Source of the DNA: Pseudomonas laurentiana
GTDB lineage: Bacteria; Pseudomonadota; Gammaproteobacteria; Pseudomonadales; Pseudomonadaceae
Assembly: GCF_014648275.1 (NCBI RefSeq)
Contig: NZ_BMQU01000020.1
Span: 17,153-81,152 of the forward strand
Length of the DNA stretch: 64,000 bases
Reading direction: 5' to 3'
Within the stretch, counting starts at the first letter, position 1. Each line of letters starts with the position of its first letter. This document shows positions 1 through 9,403 of this stretch, in pieces. The translations under genes and the position numbers were made by a program. Below the pieces are notes generated by a model. It searched no databases, was not told the origin of the DNA, and saw only the letters and a list, made by a program, of their open reading frames with translations.

Positions 1-673
1 GCACGGCCAGCAGGGTTTGCGAGAAGATGTCTGGCGGGGTCAGGATCATGCCGACGATGAAACAACCGATGATCACGTAAGGACGAATCTTCTTCAGGTA
101 CTTGACGTCGACGATACCAATCCAGACCAGCAGCACCACCGCCACTGGAATTTCAAAGGCTACGCCGAAGGCGAAGAACAGGGTCATGACGAAGTCCAGG
201 TAACTGGCGATGTCCGTCATCATCGAGACGCCTTCCGGTGTTGCACTGGCAAAGAAGCCGAAAATCAGTGGGAACACCAGAAAGTAGGCGAAGGCCATGC
301 CTGCATAGAACAGCAGGATGCTCGATATCAGCAGGGGCACGGCGATACGTTTTTCGTGGCGATACAGGCCGGGCGCGATAAACCCCCAGATCTGATGCAG
401 GATCAGCGGGATCGCCAGAAACAGCGAGACGATCATGGTCAGCTTGAACGGCGTCAGGAACGGGGAGGCCACATCGGTGGCGATCATCGTCGCGTTGGCC
501 GGAAGGTGTGCGCGCAACGGCGCCGACACCAGGGTGTAGATCTGCTGCGCGAAGGAGAACAGCCCGGCGAAGATCAGGAAGATGGCAGCAACACAACGCA
601 ACAGGCGTGTGCGCAGTTCGGTGAGGTGTGAAACCAGCGGCATTGGCTGGTCGTTTTCCGGGATATCGCTCAT
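1..673 (-). CDS. tatC: Sec-independent protein translocase TatC (3' part beyond window)
   Basis: Core integral-membrane receptor of the twin-arginine translocation system, which with TatB recognises RR signal peptides and exports folded proteins. The frame opens with ATG at 671-673 and stays open to the window edge, giving 224 codons of a protein usually about 260 residues long, so the last segments are missing. The N-terminus shows the family motif [10 protein letters not shown] at about residues 14-23, followed by several hydrophobic spans, as expected for the six-helix fold. The start overlaps the tatB stop by 4 bp, indicating a translationally coupled tatABC operon downstream of hisI-hisE. 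Confidence 0.96.
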   Translation of the reverse strand, partial: MSDIPENDQPMPLVSHLTELRTRLLRCVAAIFLIFAGLFSFAQQIYTLVSAPLRAHLPANATMIATDVASPFLTPFKLTMIVSLFLAIPLILHQIWGFIAPGLYRHEKRIAVPLLISSILLFYAGMAFAYFLVFPLIFGFFASATPEGVSMMTDIASYLDFVMTLFFAFGVAFEIPVAVVLLVWIGIVDVKYLKKIRPYVIIGCFIVGMILTPPDIFSQTLLAV

Positions 674-1056
674 GGGGCTCGCGGCGGTTGTGGCGAATCG
701 TTAAGAGGCGCAGGCGCAGCAGGTGCGTCTGGTGCAGCAGGCGTCTGGCTCGGCGCTGGCTGTGCGGCGCTGTTTTCAGCCGGCGGCTGGAAAGGCTGTG
801 GCGCTACGCTCTGTGGATTGAGGATCTTGCGCGCTTCCTGCTCCATCGAGAGGATGTGCTCGTTGTGCAACTGGCGACGAATTTCATCGGCACCGATTTC
901 ACGTTCCACTTCCTGCTTGATGGAATTGAAGCTGCGCTTGAGCCGACCAATCCACAAGCCGGCGGTACGCGCTGCGCCGGGCAGGCGTTCTGGGCCAAGT
1001 ACCAGCAAGGCTACCAGGCCGACGAGCAGCAGCTCAGAGAAGCTGATCCCGAACAT
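670..1056 (-). CDS. tatB: Sec-independent protein translocase TatB
   Basis: TatB pairs with TatC to bind twin-arginine signal peptides. The 128-residue protein begins with [20 protein letters not shown], a single N-terminal membrane helix, then the conserved LGPERLPG turn and an amphipathic helix. The remainder is a charged segment and a Pro/Ala-rich tail (about residues 90-128), which is typically variable in pseudomonads. It lies 3 bp after tatA and overlaps tatC by 4 bp. The LGPERLP motif separates it clearly from TatA. Confidence 0.97.
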   Translation of the reverse strand: MFGISFSELLLVGLVALLVLGPERLPGAARTAGLWIGRLKRSFNSIKQEVEREIGADEIRRQLHNEHILSMEQEARKILNPQSVAPQPFQPPAENSAAQPAPSQTPAAPDAPAAPAPLNDSPQPPRAP

Positions 1057-1059
1057 GGG

Positions 1060-1317
1060 TTAGTCCTTCCGGACCGGTTCTTGCCGGACGCTTTCTTCGA
1101 CCTTGTGTGCCTGGCCGTCGATGGTTTGCGATGAGTGTGCCTGGGTAGGTTGGACAGGCGCTGCGTCGGCCGGCTTGTCTTCCTCGTTCATGGCCTTGCG
1201 AAAGCCCTTGATCGATTCGCCCAGGTCGCTGCCGAAGTTCTTCAGCTTCTTGGTGCCGAACACCAGCACCACGACGACCAACAGTACGATCCAGTGTTTC
1301 CAGTCAAAAATACCCAT
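1060..1317 (-). CDS. tatA: Sec-independent protein translocase TatA
   Basis: TatA oligomerises to form the conducting part of the twin-arginine translocase. The 85-residue product has a short periplasmic N-terminus, one membrane helix at about residues 8-21, the FGTKKL hinge and an amphipathic helix ([13 protein letters not shown]), followed by an acidic, disordered tail. It is first of the three tat genes and starts 17 bp after the hisE stop, so it probably shares a transcript with hisI-hisE, an arrangement common in pseudomonads. Confidence 0.97.
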   Translation of the reverse strand: MGIFDWKHWIVLLVVVVLVFGTKKLKNFGSDLGESIKGFRKAMNEEDKPADAAPVQPTQAHSSQTIDGQAHKVEESVRQEPVRKD

Positions 1318-1334
1318 GGTGCACTCCTTCGGAT

Positions 1335-1676
1335 TTATTCAGTCAGGTCTGGCTTGCGCGCAGCTTTTTCGGCGTGCCCGGACAGGCCAAAGCGACGGTC
1401 CAGTTCGTCCAGTACCGCTTGGGGGTGTTGTCCCAACGAAGCCAGCATTACCAGGCTATGGAACCACAGATCGGCGGTTTCGTAGATGACATCGCTGTAA
1501 TCGCCACTGACGGCGGCATCCTTGGCAGCAATGATAGTCTCGATCGATTCTTCGCCGACCTTTTCCAGGATTTTGTTCAGGCCCTTGTGGTACAGGCTGG
1601 CGACGTAGGAACTGTCGGGTGCCGCGCCTTTGCGCGCTTCCAGCACTTCGGCCAGACGGGTCAGGGTGTCGCTCAT
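1335..1676 (-). CDS. hisE: phosphoribosyl-ATP pyrophosphatase HisE
   Basis: Catalyses step 2 of histidine synthesis, hydrolysing phosphoribosyl-ATP to phosphoribosyl-AMP and pyrophosphate in the cytoplasm. The 113-residue all-alpha protein carries the metal-binding glutamates of the MazG-like fold in [13 protein letters not shown] (about residues 41-53) and in [14 protein letters not shown]. It follows hisI with a 1-bp gap. As usual in pseudomonads, hisI and hisE are separate genes rather than the enterobacterial fusion, and they sit next to tatABC rather than with the other his genes. Confidence 0.96.
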   Translation of the reverse strand: MSDTLTRLAEVLEARKGAAPDSSYVASLYHKGLNKILEKVGEESIETIIAAKDAAVSGDYSDVIYETADLWFHSLVMLASLGQHPQAVLDELDRRFGLSGHAEKAARKPDLTE

Positions 1677-1677
1677 G

Positions 1678-2070
1678 TCAGTGTCCTGCGCTGTAGATGG
1701 CTTGTGGATCCTTCAGAACCGGGTCGACGGTTTTCCATTCGCCGTTCTCGAAGACACGATAGAAGCAGCTTTCACGGCCTGTATGGCAGGCGATATGACC
1801 CAACTGCTCGACCATCAGGATGATCACGTCGGCGTCGCAGTCCAGGCGCATTTCGTGCAGTTTTTGCACGTGCCCCGACTCCTCGCCCTTACGCCACAGT
1901 TTGCCACGTGAACGCGACCAGTAGATGGCACGCTGCTCAGCGGCAGTCAGGGTCAGTGCTTCGCGGTTCATCCAGGCCATCATCAGTACGCGCCCGGTCT
2001 TGTAGTCCTGGGCGATCGCCGGCACCAAACCGTCGCTGTTCCAGTTGATCTCGTCCAGCCAGTCTTTCAT
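1678..2070 (-). CDS. hisI: phosphoribosyl-AMP cyclohydrolase HisI
   Basis: Opens the adenine ring of phosphoribosyl-AMP, step 3 of histidine synthesis. The zinc-binding signature is intact: the CDAD motif, then CHTGRESCF about 15 residues later. The ATG at 2070 ([10 protein letters not shown]) gives 130 residues, the normal length. An in-frame start 18 bp upstream would only add MVLEFF and was not chosen. It is the first gene of the hisI-hisE-tatABC run, 72 bp from ubiB. Confidence 0.95.
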   Translation of the reverse strand: MKDWLDEINWNSDGLVPAIAQDYKTGRVLMMAWMNREALTLTAAEQRAIYWSRSRGKLWRKGEESGHVQKLHEMRLDCDADVIILMVEQLGHIACHTGRESCFYRVFENGEWKTVDPVLKDPQAIYSAGH

Positions 2071-2121
2071 GAAAAACTCCAAAACCACACTCGATCTTAT
2101 GTCGAATGTTTTCGCTAGTTT

Positions 2122-2143
2122 GCCAGCCAGGTGCCTGGCTGGC
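2122..2143 (-). other. 10-bp perfect hairpin at the ubiB stop codon
   Basis: GCCAGCCAGG at 2122-2131 and its complement at 2134-2143 are separated by 2 bp. The hairpin abuts the ubiB stop. No U-run follows on the minus strand, so it is a weak terminator candidate. It could instead protect the ubiB 3' end. Confidence 0.45.
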
Positions 2144-3750
2144 TATCGACGCACGATCAGGTAGAGCCCTGCGGCAAGCATCAGCCAGGCCGGCCAGGCT
2201 GCGGGAGCACTGAGGCTGATGGCGCCAGCGGCGAGGGTTGCGCCACCGGCGAGCAGGCCAGCACCCAACAGACGCAGGGCCCAGCCGTCGGTGTTCTGGC
2301 GCCGGGCCGGTGATTGCTCGTTGGCATGGGGTTGCGACAGGCGCTCGAGCAGGTCGCGGGCCATACCGGCCAGATGGGGTACCTGTTCAACCTGATTGTG
2401 CAGGTTCTGCAGTAACGATTTCGGGCTGACGCGATCGCGCATCCAGCGCTCAAGAAACGGCTGGGCGGTGCTCCACAGGTCGAGCTCGGGGTAGAGCTGA
2501 CGGCCCAGGCCCTCGATGTTCAGCAGGGTTTTTTGCAGCAGCACAAGCTGAGGCTGGACTTCCATGTTGAAGCGCCGGGCCGTCTGGAACAAGCGCATCA
2601 GTACCTGGCCGAAGGAGATGTCTTTCAGCGGTTTCTCGAAAATCGGTTCGCATACGGTGCGGATCGCCGCCTCGAATTCGTTCAGCTTGGTGTGTGCCGG
2701 CACCCAGCCCGAGTCGATATGCAACTGCGCGACGCGACGGTAATCACGCTTGAAGAACGCGAACAGGTTGCGCGCCAGGTAGTCCTGGTCCTCGGGGGTC
2801 AGGCTGCCGACGATGCCACAGTCGATGGCGATGTACTTCGGGCTCCACGGCTTCACGGTGCTGACGAAGATGTTGCCGGGGTGCATGTCTGCGTGGAAGA
2901 AACTGTCGCGGAATACCTGGGTAAAGAAAATCTCGACGCCGCGCTCGGCGAGCATTTTCATGTCGGTACGCTGATCGGCCAGGGTCGCCAGGTCGGTGAC
3001 CTGAATACCGTAGATGCGCTCCATGACCAGCACTTTTGGCCGGCACCAGTCCCAGTACACCTGCGGTACGTACATCATCTCCGAGCCTTCGAAGTTGCGC
3101 TTGAGCTGGCTGGCGTTAGCGGCCTCGCGCAACAGGTCGAGTTCGTCGTAGATGGTCTTCTCGTAGTCGCTGACCACCTCTACCGGGTGCAGCAGGCGTG
3201 CGTCGGATGAGAGCCGCTCGGCCGCGCGGGCAATCAGGAACAGCCAGGCCAGGTCCTGGGCAATGATGGGCTTGAGGCCAGGGCGCACAACCTTGACCAC
3301 CACTTCTTCGCCAGTTTTCAGCTGTGCCGCATGGACCTGGGCCACAGAGGCTGAAGCCAAGGGCTCGACGTCGAAGCGCCTGAACACTTCGCTGATTTTC
3401 GCCCCGAGTTGCTCCTCGATCATGGCGATGGCTTTTTGCGGATCGAACGGCGGTACGCGGTCCTGAAGCAGCATCAGCTCATCGGCAATGTCTTCGGGCA
3501 GCAGGTCGCGGCGGGTCGACAATAACTGACCGAACTTGATGAAGATCGGCCCCAGGTCCTGCAATGCCAGGCGCAGGCGGGCGCCACGGCTCAGCGCCAC
3601 GGGCTTGCGAGGCAGCCAGCGCCAAGGCATGACGAAGCGCAGCGCCATCAGCCACCAGGGCAGTGGCAGGGCGAACAGCAGGTCATCGAGGCGGTAGCGG
3701 ATTACGACGCGCTGGATGCGCAACAGACGGCGGACGGCAAGCAGCTTCAT
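2143..3750 (-). CDS. ubiB: ubiquinone biosynthesis kinase-like ATPase UbiB
   Basis: Atypical ABC1/ADCK-family protein needed for coenzyme Q synthesis, thought to act as an ATPase helping lipid intermediates reach the Ubi enzymes at the membrane. The 535-residue protein has the family KxGQ motif in [16 protein letters not shown] (about residues 70-85), an Ala-rich nucleotide loop ([11 protein letters not shown]), the catalytic-loop motif HADMHPGN near 288, and two C-terminal hydrophobic helices (about 495-535) that anchor it. It overlaps ubiJ by 4 bp, forming ubiE-ubiJ-ubiB. Confidence 0.97.
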   Translation of the reverse strand: MKLLAVRRLLRIQRVVIRYRLDDLLFALPLPWWLMALRFVMPWRWLPRKPVALSRGARLRLALQDLGPIFIKFGQLLSTRRDLLPEDIADELMLLQDRVPPFDPQKAIAMIEEQLGAKISEVFRRFDVEPLASASVAQVHAAQLKTGEEVVVKVVRPGLKPIIAQDLAWLFLIARAAERLSSDARLLHPVEVVSDYEKTIYDELDLLREAANASQLKRNFEGSEMMYVPQVYWDWCRPKVLVMERIYGIQVTDLATLADQRTDMKMLAERGVEIFFTQVFRDSFFHADMHPGNIFVSTVKPWSPKYIAIDCGIVGSLTPEDQDYLARNLFAFFKRDYRRVAQLHIDSGWVPAHTKLNEFEAAIRTVCEPIFEKPLKDISFGQVLMRLFQTARRFNMEVQPQLVLLQKTLLNIEGLGRQLYPELDLWSTAQPFLERWMRDRVSPKSLLQNLHNQVEQVPHLAGMARDLLERLSQPHANEQSPARRQNTDGWALRLLGAGLLAGGATLAAGAISLSAPAAWPAWLMLAAGLYLIVRR

Positions 3751-4370
3751 GCGTTATCGCTGGAATCAAGGGATCGGGCAAGGCGCTCAATACGCGCCTC
3801 GAGGCGTTCAATATCGACTTTGAGTGTGTCTAGCTCGCTGAAACGAACTTCCGCTTCGCGCAATCCAACCAGTGTCCGGGCTTCTTCGGCCAGGTACTCG
3901 GCAATGTTCTGGTTGAGGCTGGAGAGGCCTTGGCGGGTCCACTGGGCGCGGCTGCGCAGGTGACCGCTGATCAATTGCGTGGCCACCGGACCGAGCCAGT
4001 GGGAGACTTCATACTCCCAGTCCAGCTCCAGGTCCTGTAACACCGCGACCAGGTCCAGCAGTGCTCCACTGTCACCGTCGAGCTCGACCTCGGGACTGTG
4101 CAGCACGGCGGTCTTGTCCTGGCTCAAGGCCAGGCGCAGCAGGCTCGAGGCCGGCGCACGCAGGGTGCAGTCGGCGTCATTGGCCCAGTGCGCAGCGAAC
4201 AGCAGGCCTTCATCGCTGGGCAGGATGAACAGTTGCAACGCCGGTTGGCGGCAGTCGATGGCAATCACCTTGCCCTCAAGCCGTGCCAGGCGCGGCAGCG
4301 CAGTGCTGTCCAGGCGTAGAACACGGTTGACCCCGTGTTCTACGCTGGCGAGAAGGCCAGTCAGCAGCAT
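3747..4370 (-). CDS. ubiJ: ubiquinone biosynthesis accessory factor UbiJ (SCP2 domain)
   Basis: Lipid-binding accessory protein of the soluble Ubi complex that holds ubiquinone intermediates with UbiK. The 207-residue sequence has an SCP2-type lipid-binding domain in the N-terminal half (about residues 15-120) and a C-terminal heptad-rich helix ([13 protein letters not shown], about 185-200) likely to mediate assembly. Its start overlaps the ubiE stop by 1 bp and its end overlaps ubiB by 4 bp, so the three genes are translationally coupled. Confidence 0.93.
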   Translation of the reverse strand: MLLTGLLASVEHGVNRVLRLDSTALPRLARLEGKVIAIDCRQPALQLFILPSDEGLLFAAHWANDADCTLRAPASSLLRLALSQDKTAVLHSPEVELDGDSGALLDLVAVLQDLELDWEYEVSHWLGPVATQLISGHLRSRAQWTRQGLSSLNQNIAEYLAEEARTLVGLREAEVRFSELDTLKVDIERLEARIERLARSLDSSDNA

Positions 4371-5140
4371 CAGGGTTTGATGCCGCGGTGCAGGGCAACG
4401 ATGCCGCTGGTCATGTTGTGATAGGTCACGCGGTCGAAACCGGCTTCAACCATCATCGCCTTGAGGGTTTCCTGATCCGGGTGCATACGGATCGATTCGG
4501 CCAGGTAGCGGTAGCTCTCGGAGTCGTTGGTGATCAACTTGCCCATCAATGGCATGAAGGCGAACGAATAGGCATCGTAGACCTTGGACATCACTTTGTT
4601 GGTCGGCTTGGAGAACTCCAGCACCAACAGACGGCCACCAGGCTTGAGTACACGCAGCATGGAGCGCAGGGCGTCTTCCTTGTGGGTGACGTTGCGCAGG
4701 CCGAAGGCGATGGTGACGCAGTCGAAGTGGTTGTCCGGGAAAGGCAGTTTCTCGGCATCGGCCTGGACGAACTCGACGTTGCCAGCCACACCAAGGTCGA
4801 GCAGACGATCACGCCCGACCTTGAGCATCGAGGCGTTGATGTCGGCCAGCACGACCTGACCGGTCGGGCCGACCAGATGAGAAAACTTGCGTGTCAGGTC
4901 GCCAGTACCGCCGGCGATGTCGAGGACGCGGTTACCGCTGCGCACGCCCGACAGTTCGATGGTGAAGCGCTTCCACAGGCGGTGCATGCCGCCGGAAAGC
5001 ACATCGTTCATCAAGTCATACTTGCCCGCCACCGAGTGGAAAACCTCAGCGACCTTTTCCGCCTTCTGGCTTTCCGGCACGCTCTGGTAGCCGAAGTGAG
5101 TGGTGGTTTCGGCGTTTTCGCCTTTGCGCTGATCGTTCAT
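4370..5140 (-). CDS. ubiE: demethylmenaquinone/2-methoxy-benzoquinol C-methyltransferase UbiE
   Basis: SAM-dependent C-methylation in ubiquinone synthesis. From ATG 5140 ([13 protein letters not shown]) the protein is 256 residues, the family length. The frame runs open for a further 390 bp upstream but that part lacks family features and lies opposite the next gene. Motif [13 protein letters not shown] and the signature [15 protein letters not shown] are intact. It is the first gene of ubiE-ubiJ-ubiB and diverges from the PHA granule-region gene across a 130-bp gap. Confidence 0.97.
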   Translation of the reverse strand: MNDQRKGENAETTTHFGYQSVPESQKAEKVAEVFHSVAGKYDLMNDVLSGGMHRLWKRFTIELSGVRSGNRVLDIAGGTGDLTRKFSHLVGPTGQVVLADINASMLKVGRDRLLDLGVAGNVEFVQADAEKLPFPDNHFDCVTIAFGLRNVTHKEDALRSMLRVLKPGGRLLVLEFSKPTNKVMSKVYDAYSFAFMPLMGKLITNDSESYRYLAESIRMHPDQETLKAMMVEAGFDRVTYHNMTSGIVALHRGIKP

Positions 5141-5270
5141 ATCGCTGTCACCGGAAAAAATTACGGCCATTCTAGGGCGTGCGGCGTGATTTGTCTTGGC
5201 GGGCTGTGTCGCAGGGAGGGTGCGGGCTAATATAGGCCACCAGTATGCCTTCTTAGCCAGGATTGTTTGA

Positions 5271-5546
5271 ATGACCCAGATCAGCGTTGAACGTAAACAC
5301 AGCCTAGGCCGCGAGGCGGCCCGGCAGAAGGCCGAAGCGCTTGTGGAACGCCTGGCCCGCGAGTATGACCTCAAGGCCCAATGGGAGGGCGACACTGTCC
5401 AGGTCAAGCGCAGTGGCGCCAATGGCAGCATCCGGATCGGCGACGACAGCATTCGCGTCGAATTGAAACTGGGAATGATGCTGTCGATGATGGGTGGGAC
5501 CATCAAGGCTGAAATCGAGCGCGCACTGGACAAGGCCCTGGCCTGA
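5271..5546 (+). CDS. polyhydroxyalkanoic acid system family protein
   Basis: A 91-residue protein of the family found in PHA gene regions of pseudomonads (PHA granule-region proteins). The sequence is mostly charged with an amphipathic N-terminal helix ([19 protein letters not shown], about residues 14-32) and a small beta-rich core. The precise function is not established. It stands between the divergent ubiE and the phasin genes, with 187 bp to phaI, and is probably transcribed from its own promoter in the 5141-5270 gap. Confidence 0.85.
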   Translation: MTQISVERKHSLGREAARQKAEALVERLAREYDLKAQWEGDTVQVKRSGANGSIRIGDDSIRVELKLGMMLSMMGGTIKAEIERALDKALA

Positions 5547-5733
5547 CGTCTTCGTGCTCATCGTCCGCAAGACCGGTGTTTGCCATCTATGGATACACCG
5601 GCTTTGCGGTGCTGAGCATGGCGTGGTTGTCTCGCCTTAGGGTGAGCATTCTAATTTTTCCCCCTACCTTGTGCACAAGCCCCGACCTCGTGGGCAGTTT
5701 CTCCATTTCCGCGATCAACGTGAGGTGCAGAGC

Positions 5734-6156
5734 ATGGCCAAGGTTTCCCTGAAGCGAAAAGAGCACGCCCAGAGCAGTACGCTGGGTGAGGTGCGCGGCT
5801 ACGCGCGCAAGATCTGGTTGGCAGGTCTGGGTGCCTATGCCCGGGTCGGGCAAGAAGGCGCCGACTATTTGAAAGAGCTGGTCAAGGCTGGCGAAGGCAT
5901 CGAAAAACGCGGCAAAAAGCGTATCGACCATGAGCTCGATGCAGCCAACAGCCAGATCGATTCGGTCAAGGATGAGATCAGTGGCGTGAAGGGCAAAGTC
6001 GAAGTGCAGCTCGATAAAATCGAAAAGGCATTCGACACGCGGGTCGCCAGCGCCTTGAATCGTATCGGCATTCCGTCTAAACATGACGTGGAGACACTTT
6101 CTGCCAAGCTCAATGAGCTGACAGCATTGCTCGAACACGTTGCACGTAAACACTAA
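5734..6156 (+). CDS. phaI: PHA granule-associated phasin PhaI
   Basis: Phasin that coats medium-chain-length PHA granules. The start at 5734 (MAKVSLKRKEHAQ) gives 140 residues, matching the family; the frame upstream is open by chance. The phasin core includes KIWLAGLGAYARVG (about 33-46), a long amphipathic helix with heptads and a C-terminal leucine-rich stretch. The core is clearly paralogous to the first 140 residues of PhaF, which follows 10 bp later. An imperfect inverted repeat (5631-5646) lies about 90 bp upstream and may be regulatory. Confidence 0.95.
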   Translation: MAKVSLKRKEHAQSSTLGEVRGYARKIWLAGLGAYARVGQEGADYLKELVKAGEGIEKRGKKRIDHELDAANSQIDSVKDEISGVKGKVEVQLDKIEKAFDTRVASALNRIGIPSKHDVETLSAKLNELTALLEHVARKH

Positions 6157-6166
6157 GGAGAGCGGG

Positions 6167-6904
6167 ATGGCTGGCAAGAAGAAAGTAGAAAAAGAAGGCA
6201 GCTCCTGGGTCGGTGAGGTCGAGAAGTACTCCCGTCAAATCTGGCTGGCTGGCTTGGGCGCTTACTCAAAAATCAGCAACGATGGCAGTAAGTTGTTCGA
6301 AACCCTGGTCAAGGATGGCGAGAAAGCCGAGAAGCAGGCCAAGACCCGGGTCGATGAGCAGGTCGATGCAGCGAAGAGCTCGGCAAAGTCTGCCAAATCG
6401 CGGGTTGGCGATGTGAAGGAGCGTGCACTGGGCAAGTGGAGCGAACTCGAAGAAGCCTTCGACAAGCGCCTGAACAGCGCTATTTCACGCCTGGGCGTGC
6501 CAAGCCGCAACGAGGTCAAGGCCCTGCATCAGCAGGTCGATACCCTCACCAAGCAGATCGAGAAGCTCACCGGCGCCTCGGTTAAATCGGTGTCGGCCAA
6601 GCCAGCGGCGGCCAAACCTGCTGCCAAGCCACTGGCCAAAGCCGCACCGAAAGCTGCCGCCAAACCTGCGGCCAAGACTGCAGCGGCTAAACCGGCTGCC
6701 AAGCCTGCTGCTGCGAAAGCTGCGGCCAAGCCCGCTGCCGCCAAGCCGCCCGTGGCAAGAAAACCTGCCGTGAAAAAGGCACCGGCAGCCAAGCCTGCTG
6801 CAACCGTGAACGCCTCACCGGCCGCCACGCCGGCAGCGAGCACGGCGCCAAGCCCGGTCAGCAGTACGCCGTCGGCAACCCCGGCACCTACCAGTCAGGC
6901 CTGA
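6167..6904 (+). CDS. phaF: PHA granule-associated phasin / histone H1-like protein PhaF
   Basis: Bifunctional phasin. The N-terminal domain binds PHA granules and the C-terminal domain binds DNA non-specifically, which in the studied P. putida protein helps distribute granules to daughter cells. From ATG 6167 it has 245 residues: phasin domain about 1-140 (QIWLAGLGAYSKI), then about 60 residues of AAKPA-type repeats rich in Lys, Ala and Pro like eukaryotic H1, ending in a Ser/Thr/Pro tail. It is co-transcribed with phaI and followed directly by a strong terminator. Confidence 0.96.
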   Translation: MAGKKKVEKEGSSWVGEVEKYSRQIWLAGLGAYSKISNDGSKLFETLVKDGEKAEKQAKTRVDEQVDAAKSSAKSAKSRVGDVKERALGKWSELEEAFDKRLNSAISRLGVPSRNEVKALHQQVDTLTKQIEKLTGASVKSVSAKPAAAKPAAKPLAKAAPKAAAKPAAKTAAAKPAAKPAAAKAAAKPAAAKPPVARKPAVKKAPAAKPAATVNASPAATPAASTAPSPVSSTPSATPAPTSQA

Positions 6905-6924
6905 TCGAGGCCGCTGTCGACAAG

Positions 6925-6950
6925 CGCCCGGCCAGTGTGCCGGGCGTTTT
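6925..6950 (+). terminator. intrinsic terminator after phaF
   Basis: An 8-bp GC stem (CGCCCGGC at 6925-6932, complement at 6939-6946) with a 6-nt loop is followed by TTTT, 20 bp after the phaF stop. It separates the plus-strand phaIF unit from the minus-strand phaD end. Confidence 0.85.
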
Positions 6951-6971
6951 CAATTCCGGCTGGTGATGCGG

Positions 6972-7586
6972 TCAGTCTTCCAGATAACGCATGGCGAGCT
7001 GTTCGGCTGCATGCCGGGGCACCGGCTCCAGGTGCGGCGCGACCAGCATCATCACCTGATAGACGACAATACCCACCTGGCTGTCGCGGGCCAGAATGCG
7101 CTGGTAGTCCATGGAGAACAGCAGGGTCAGGGTGATCTGTTCGACCAACTGACCGAGGGTGCGGGTGTCGCCCTGGATCTGGCCTTGTGACTTGAGGCTG
7201 GACAGCAAGGCGGCGAGGGTGCGCTTGAGTGCATTGAGCAGGTTGCGGATACCGCGCGCCAGGCGTGGCAGGCGTCCGGCCAGGTTCGACAAGTCCTGGA
7301 ACAGGAAACGGTACTGGGCCATACGCTCAACGATCAGATGCAGAAACAACCAGTAATCCTCTGCATCCAGACGCAGGTCGACCGGCGGATCGAGCAGCGG
7401 CGTCAGTTCCTCTTCGAAGCGCTCGAACAACCCCAGCACCAAGGGTTCCTTGCCATGGAAGTGGTAGTAGAGGTTGCCTGGGCTGATGCCCATTTCATTG
7501 GCAATCTCCAGAGTCGAGACATTGGGTTCGCCCTGTTGGTTAAACAGTTGCAGGGCACACTCAAGGATACGGTCGCGGGTTTTCAT
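6972..7586 (-). CDS. phaD: TetR-family regulator PhaD
   Basis: TetR-like regulator of the PHA locus. In P. putida it acts as an activator of the phaC1 and phaI promoters and responds to a fatty-acid-derived signal. The 204-residue protein has an N-terminal helix-turn-helix (about residues 22-45; STLEIANEMGISPGNLYYHF) and an alpha-helical ligand-binding domain. It is the last gene of the phaC1-Z-C2-D unit, 13 bp after phaC2, and is convergent with phaF. Confidence 0.94.
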   Translation of the reverse strand: MKTRDRILECALQLFNQQGEPNVSTLEIANEMGISPGNLYYHFHGKEPLVLGLFERFEEELTPLLDPPVDLRLDAEDYWLFLHLIVERMAQYRFLFQDLSNLAGRLPRLARGIRNLLNALKRTLAALLSSLKSQGQIQGDTRTLGQLVEQITLTLLFSMDYQRILARDSQVGIVVYQVMMLVAPHLEPVPRHAAEQLAMRYLED

Positions 7587-7599
7587 CCGTTCTTCTTGT

Positions 7600-9282
7600 T
7601 CAGCGCACCAGCACGTAGGTACCGGGTGCAGGGTCCATGGGGGGGTAGTTTGGCGTGCCGAGTGTGCTCAGGGTTTCGCGCTGAGCCCCCGAGCGTTTCT
7701 GTATCCACTCCAGCCATGTCGGCCACCAGCTGCCGTCGACCTGCTGGGCGTCATAGAACCAGGCACGTGGGTCACTGCTCAGTTTCGGGTTTTCCATGAA
7801 CCAGGCTTTTGGGTTGCCCGGCGGGTTGATGATGCTCTGAATGTGTCCGCTGTTGGCCAGCAGGAAGCGCCGCTCGCCCCCGAGCAGCAGGGTTGAACGG
7901 TATACGGCATCCCATGGGGTGATATGGTCGTTTTCACCGCCTACGGTGAAGCTGTCGAGCGTAACCTTCTGCAGGTCTATGGGGGTGCCGCAGACTTCCA
8001 GGCCTGCAGCGTGAGCCAGTGGGTTGTGTTTGTAGAAGTCCAGGAGATCGCCATGAAGTGCCGCGGGCAGGCGGGTGCTGTCATTGTTCCAGTAGAGGAT
8101 GTCGAACGCCGGTGGCGATTTGCCTAGCAGGTAATTGTTGATCCAGTAGTTCCAGACCAGATCGTTGGGGCGCATCCAGGCAAACACACGGGCCATTTCG
8201 CGCCCGTCGAGCACGCCGTGCTGGTAGGAACGTCGTTTGGCGGCTTCCAGGGTCTGCTCGTCGATGAACAGGCTGGCCGGGCTGTCGAACTGGCTGTCGA
8301 GCAGGCTCACCAGGTAGGTGGCGCAATGCACGCGACGCAGTTGACGCTTGGCGTGTAAATGCCCCTGTAGCGCCGCCATGGTCAGGCCGCCTGCACAGGC
8401 CCCCATGAGGTTCACATCGCGGCTGCCGCTGATGGCCCGGCAGGCATTGGTGGCCTCTTCCAGGGCTTGTACGTAGCTGGACAGGCCCCACTCCCGGTGG
8501 CGCGGGTCCGGGTTGCGCCAACTGATCATGAACACCTGCAAACCGTTCTTGAGCATGTACTGGACGAAGCTGTTGTGCGGGCTGAGGTCGAAGATGTAGA
8601 ACTTGTTGATCTGTGGTGGCACCACCAGCAGAGGGCGGGCGTACTGTTTCTCGCTCATCGGCTTGTACTGGATCAATTCCAGCAATTCGTTGCGAAACAC
8701 CACTGCGCCAGGGGTGGTGGCCAGTGTCTTGCCGACTTCAAAGGCCTCCCGGTTGACCTGCCGCGGCATCCCATCATTGTGCCGAAGGTCGTCAAGCAGG
8801 TGGTTCAGGCCACGCAGCAGGCTCAGGCCTCCGGTGTTGAACAGTTCCTTCACCGCGAGCGGGTTGAGCAGTGAGTTGCTCGGGGCCAGGGCATCGTTGA
8901 TCAGTGAGAACAGGAAGTGCGCACGGGCACGGTCGTCATGGCTCAGTTGGCTGCCGTCGATCCACTGGCGGGTTTGCTTCTGCCAGCTCAGGTAGGCCTG
9001 CAGACCACGCCGATAAAAAGGGTTCTGGCTCCAGGTCGGGTCGTTGAAGCGCTCGTCGCGAGGGCCGGGGTGGTGAGGTGTGTCGCCCAGCAGCACCCGA
9101 CCCAACTGTCCGCCCAGCGCCAGCATGTGTTTGGCGGTGTACAGCGGGTGACGCAAGCCATGGCGACTGACACTGCGCAAGGTCGAAATCAGGTCGCGGC
9201 CGCGCAATCCGGTGATCGCGTTCTGCGCGTTGATATAGGTGGCGGGGGGCGGTGGCACGCCCTTCGCGGGTCTGTCTTTCAT
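7600..9282 (-). CDS. phaC2: class II PHA synthase PhaC2
   Basis: Polymerises (R)-3-hydroxyacyl-CoA of medium chain length on the granule surface. The ATG at 9282 (MKDRPAKG) gives 560 residues. An earlier in-frame ATG at 9411 would overlap the phaZ end and was rejected. The lipase-like box is GACAGG with the nucleophile Cys at residue 296. The C-terminal GGENDHITPW and SGHIQSIINPPGNP segments carry the expected catalytic Asp and His. It is clearly paralogous to PhaC1 upstream, from which it is separated by phaZ. Confidence 0.97.
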   Translation of the reverse strand: MKDRPAKGVPPPPATYINAQNAITGLRGRDLISTLRSVSRHGLRHPLYTAKHMLALGGQLGRVLLGDTPHHPGPRDERFNDPTWSQNPFYRRGLQAYLSWQKQTRQWIDGSQLSHDDRARAHFLFSLINDALAPSNSLLNPLAVKELFNTGGLSLLRGLNHLLDDLRHNDGMPRQVNREAFEVGKTLATTPGAVVFRNELLELIQYKPMSEKQYARPLLVVPPQINKFYIFDLSPHNSFVQYMLKNGLQVFMISWRNPDPRHREWGLSSYVQALEEATNACRAISGSRDVNLMGACAGGLTMAALQGHLHAKRQLRRVHCATYLVSLLDSQFDSPASLFIDEQTLEAAKRRSYQHGVLDGREMARVFAWMRPNDLVWNYWINNYLLGKSPPAFDILYWNNDSTRLPAALHGDLLDFYKHNPLAHAAGLEVCGTPIDLQKVTLDSFTVGGENDHITPWDAVYRSTLLLGGERRFLLANSGHIQSIINPPGNPKAWFMENPKLSSDPRAWFYDAQQVDGSWWPTWLEWIQKRSGAQRETLSTLGTPNYPPMDPAPGTYVLVR

Positions 9283-9403
9283 CAGGCAACACTCCGTCGT
9301 CAAGCCATCAACACACCCATCCATGCAAGTGCGGCACCAACCCTGCTCCGCTGTTTTTGCGTAGCGTTCTGCTGCGTGCACAAGCGACAGGCCAAGGCAC
9401 CAC

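Noticed and set aside
2122-2143. Hairpin as an intrinsic terminator of ubiB
   Set aside because: No U-run follows on either strand, so only a generic hairpin is reported.
4370-5533. Longer ubiE starting at 5533
   Set aside because: The extra 131 residues lie opposite the PHA granule-region gene and the promoter gap and do not belong to the family; ATG 5140 gives the standard 256 residues.
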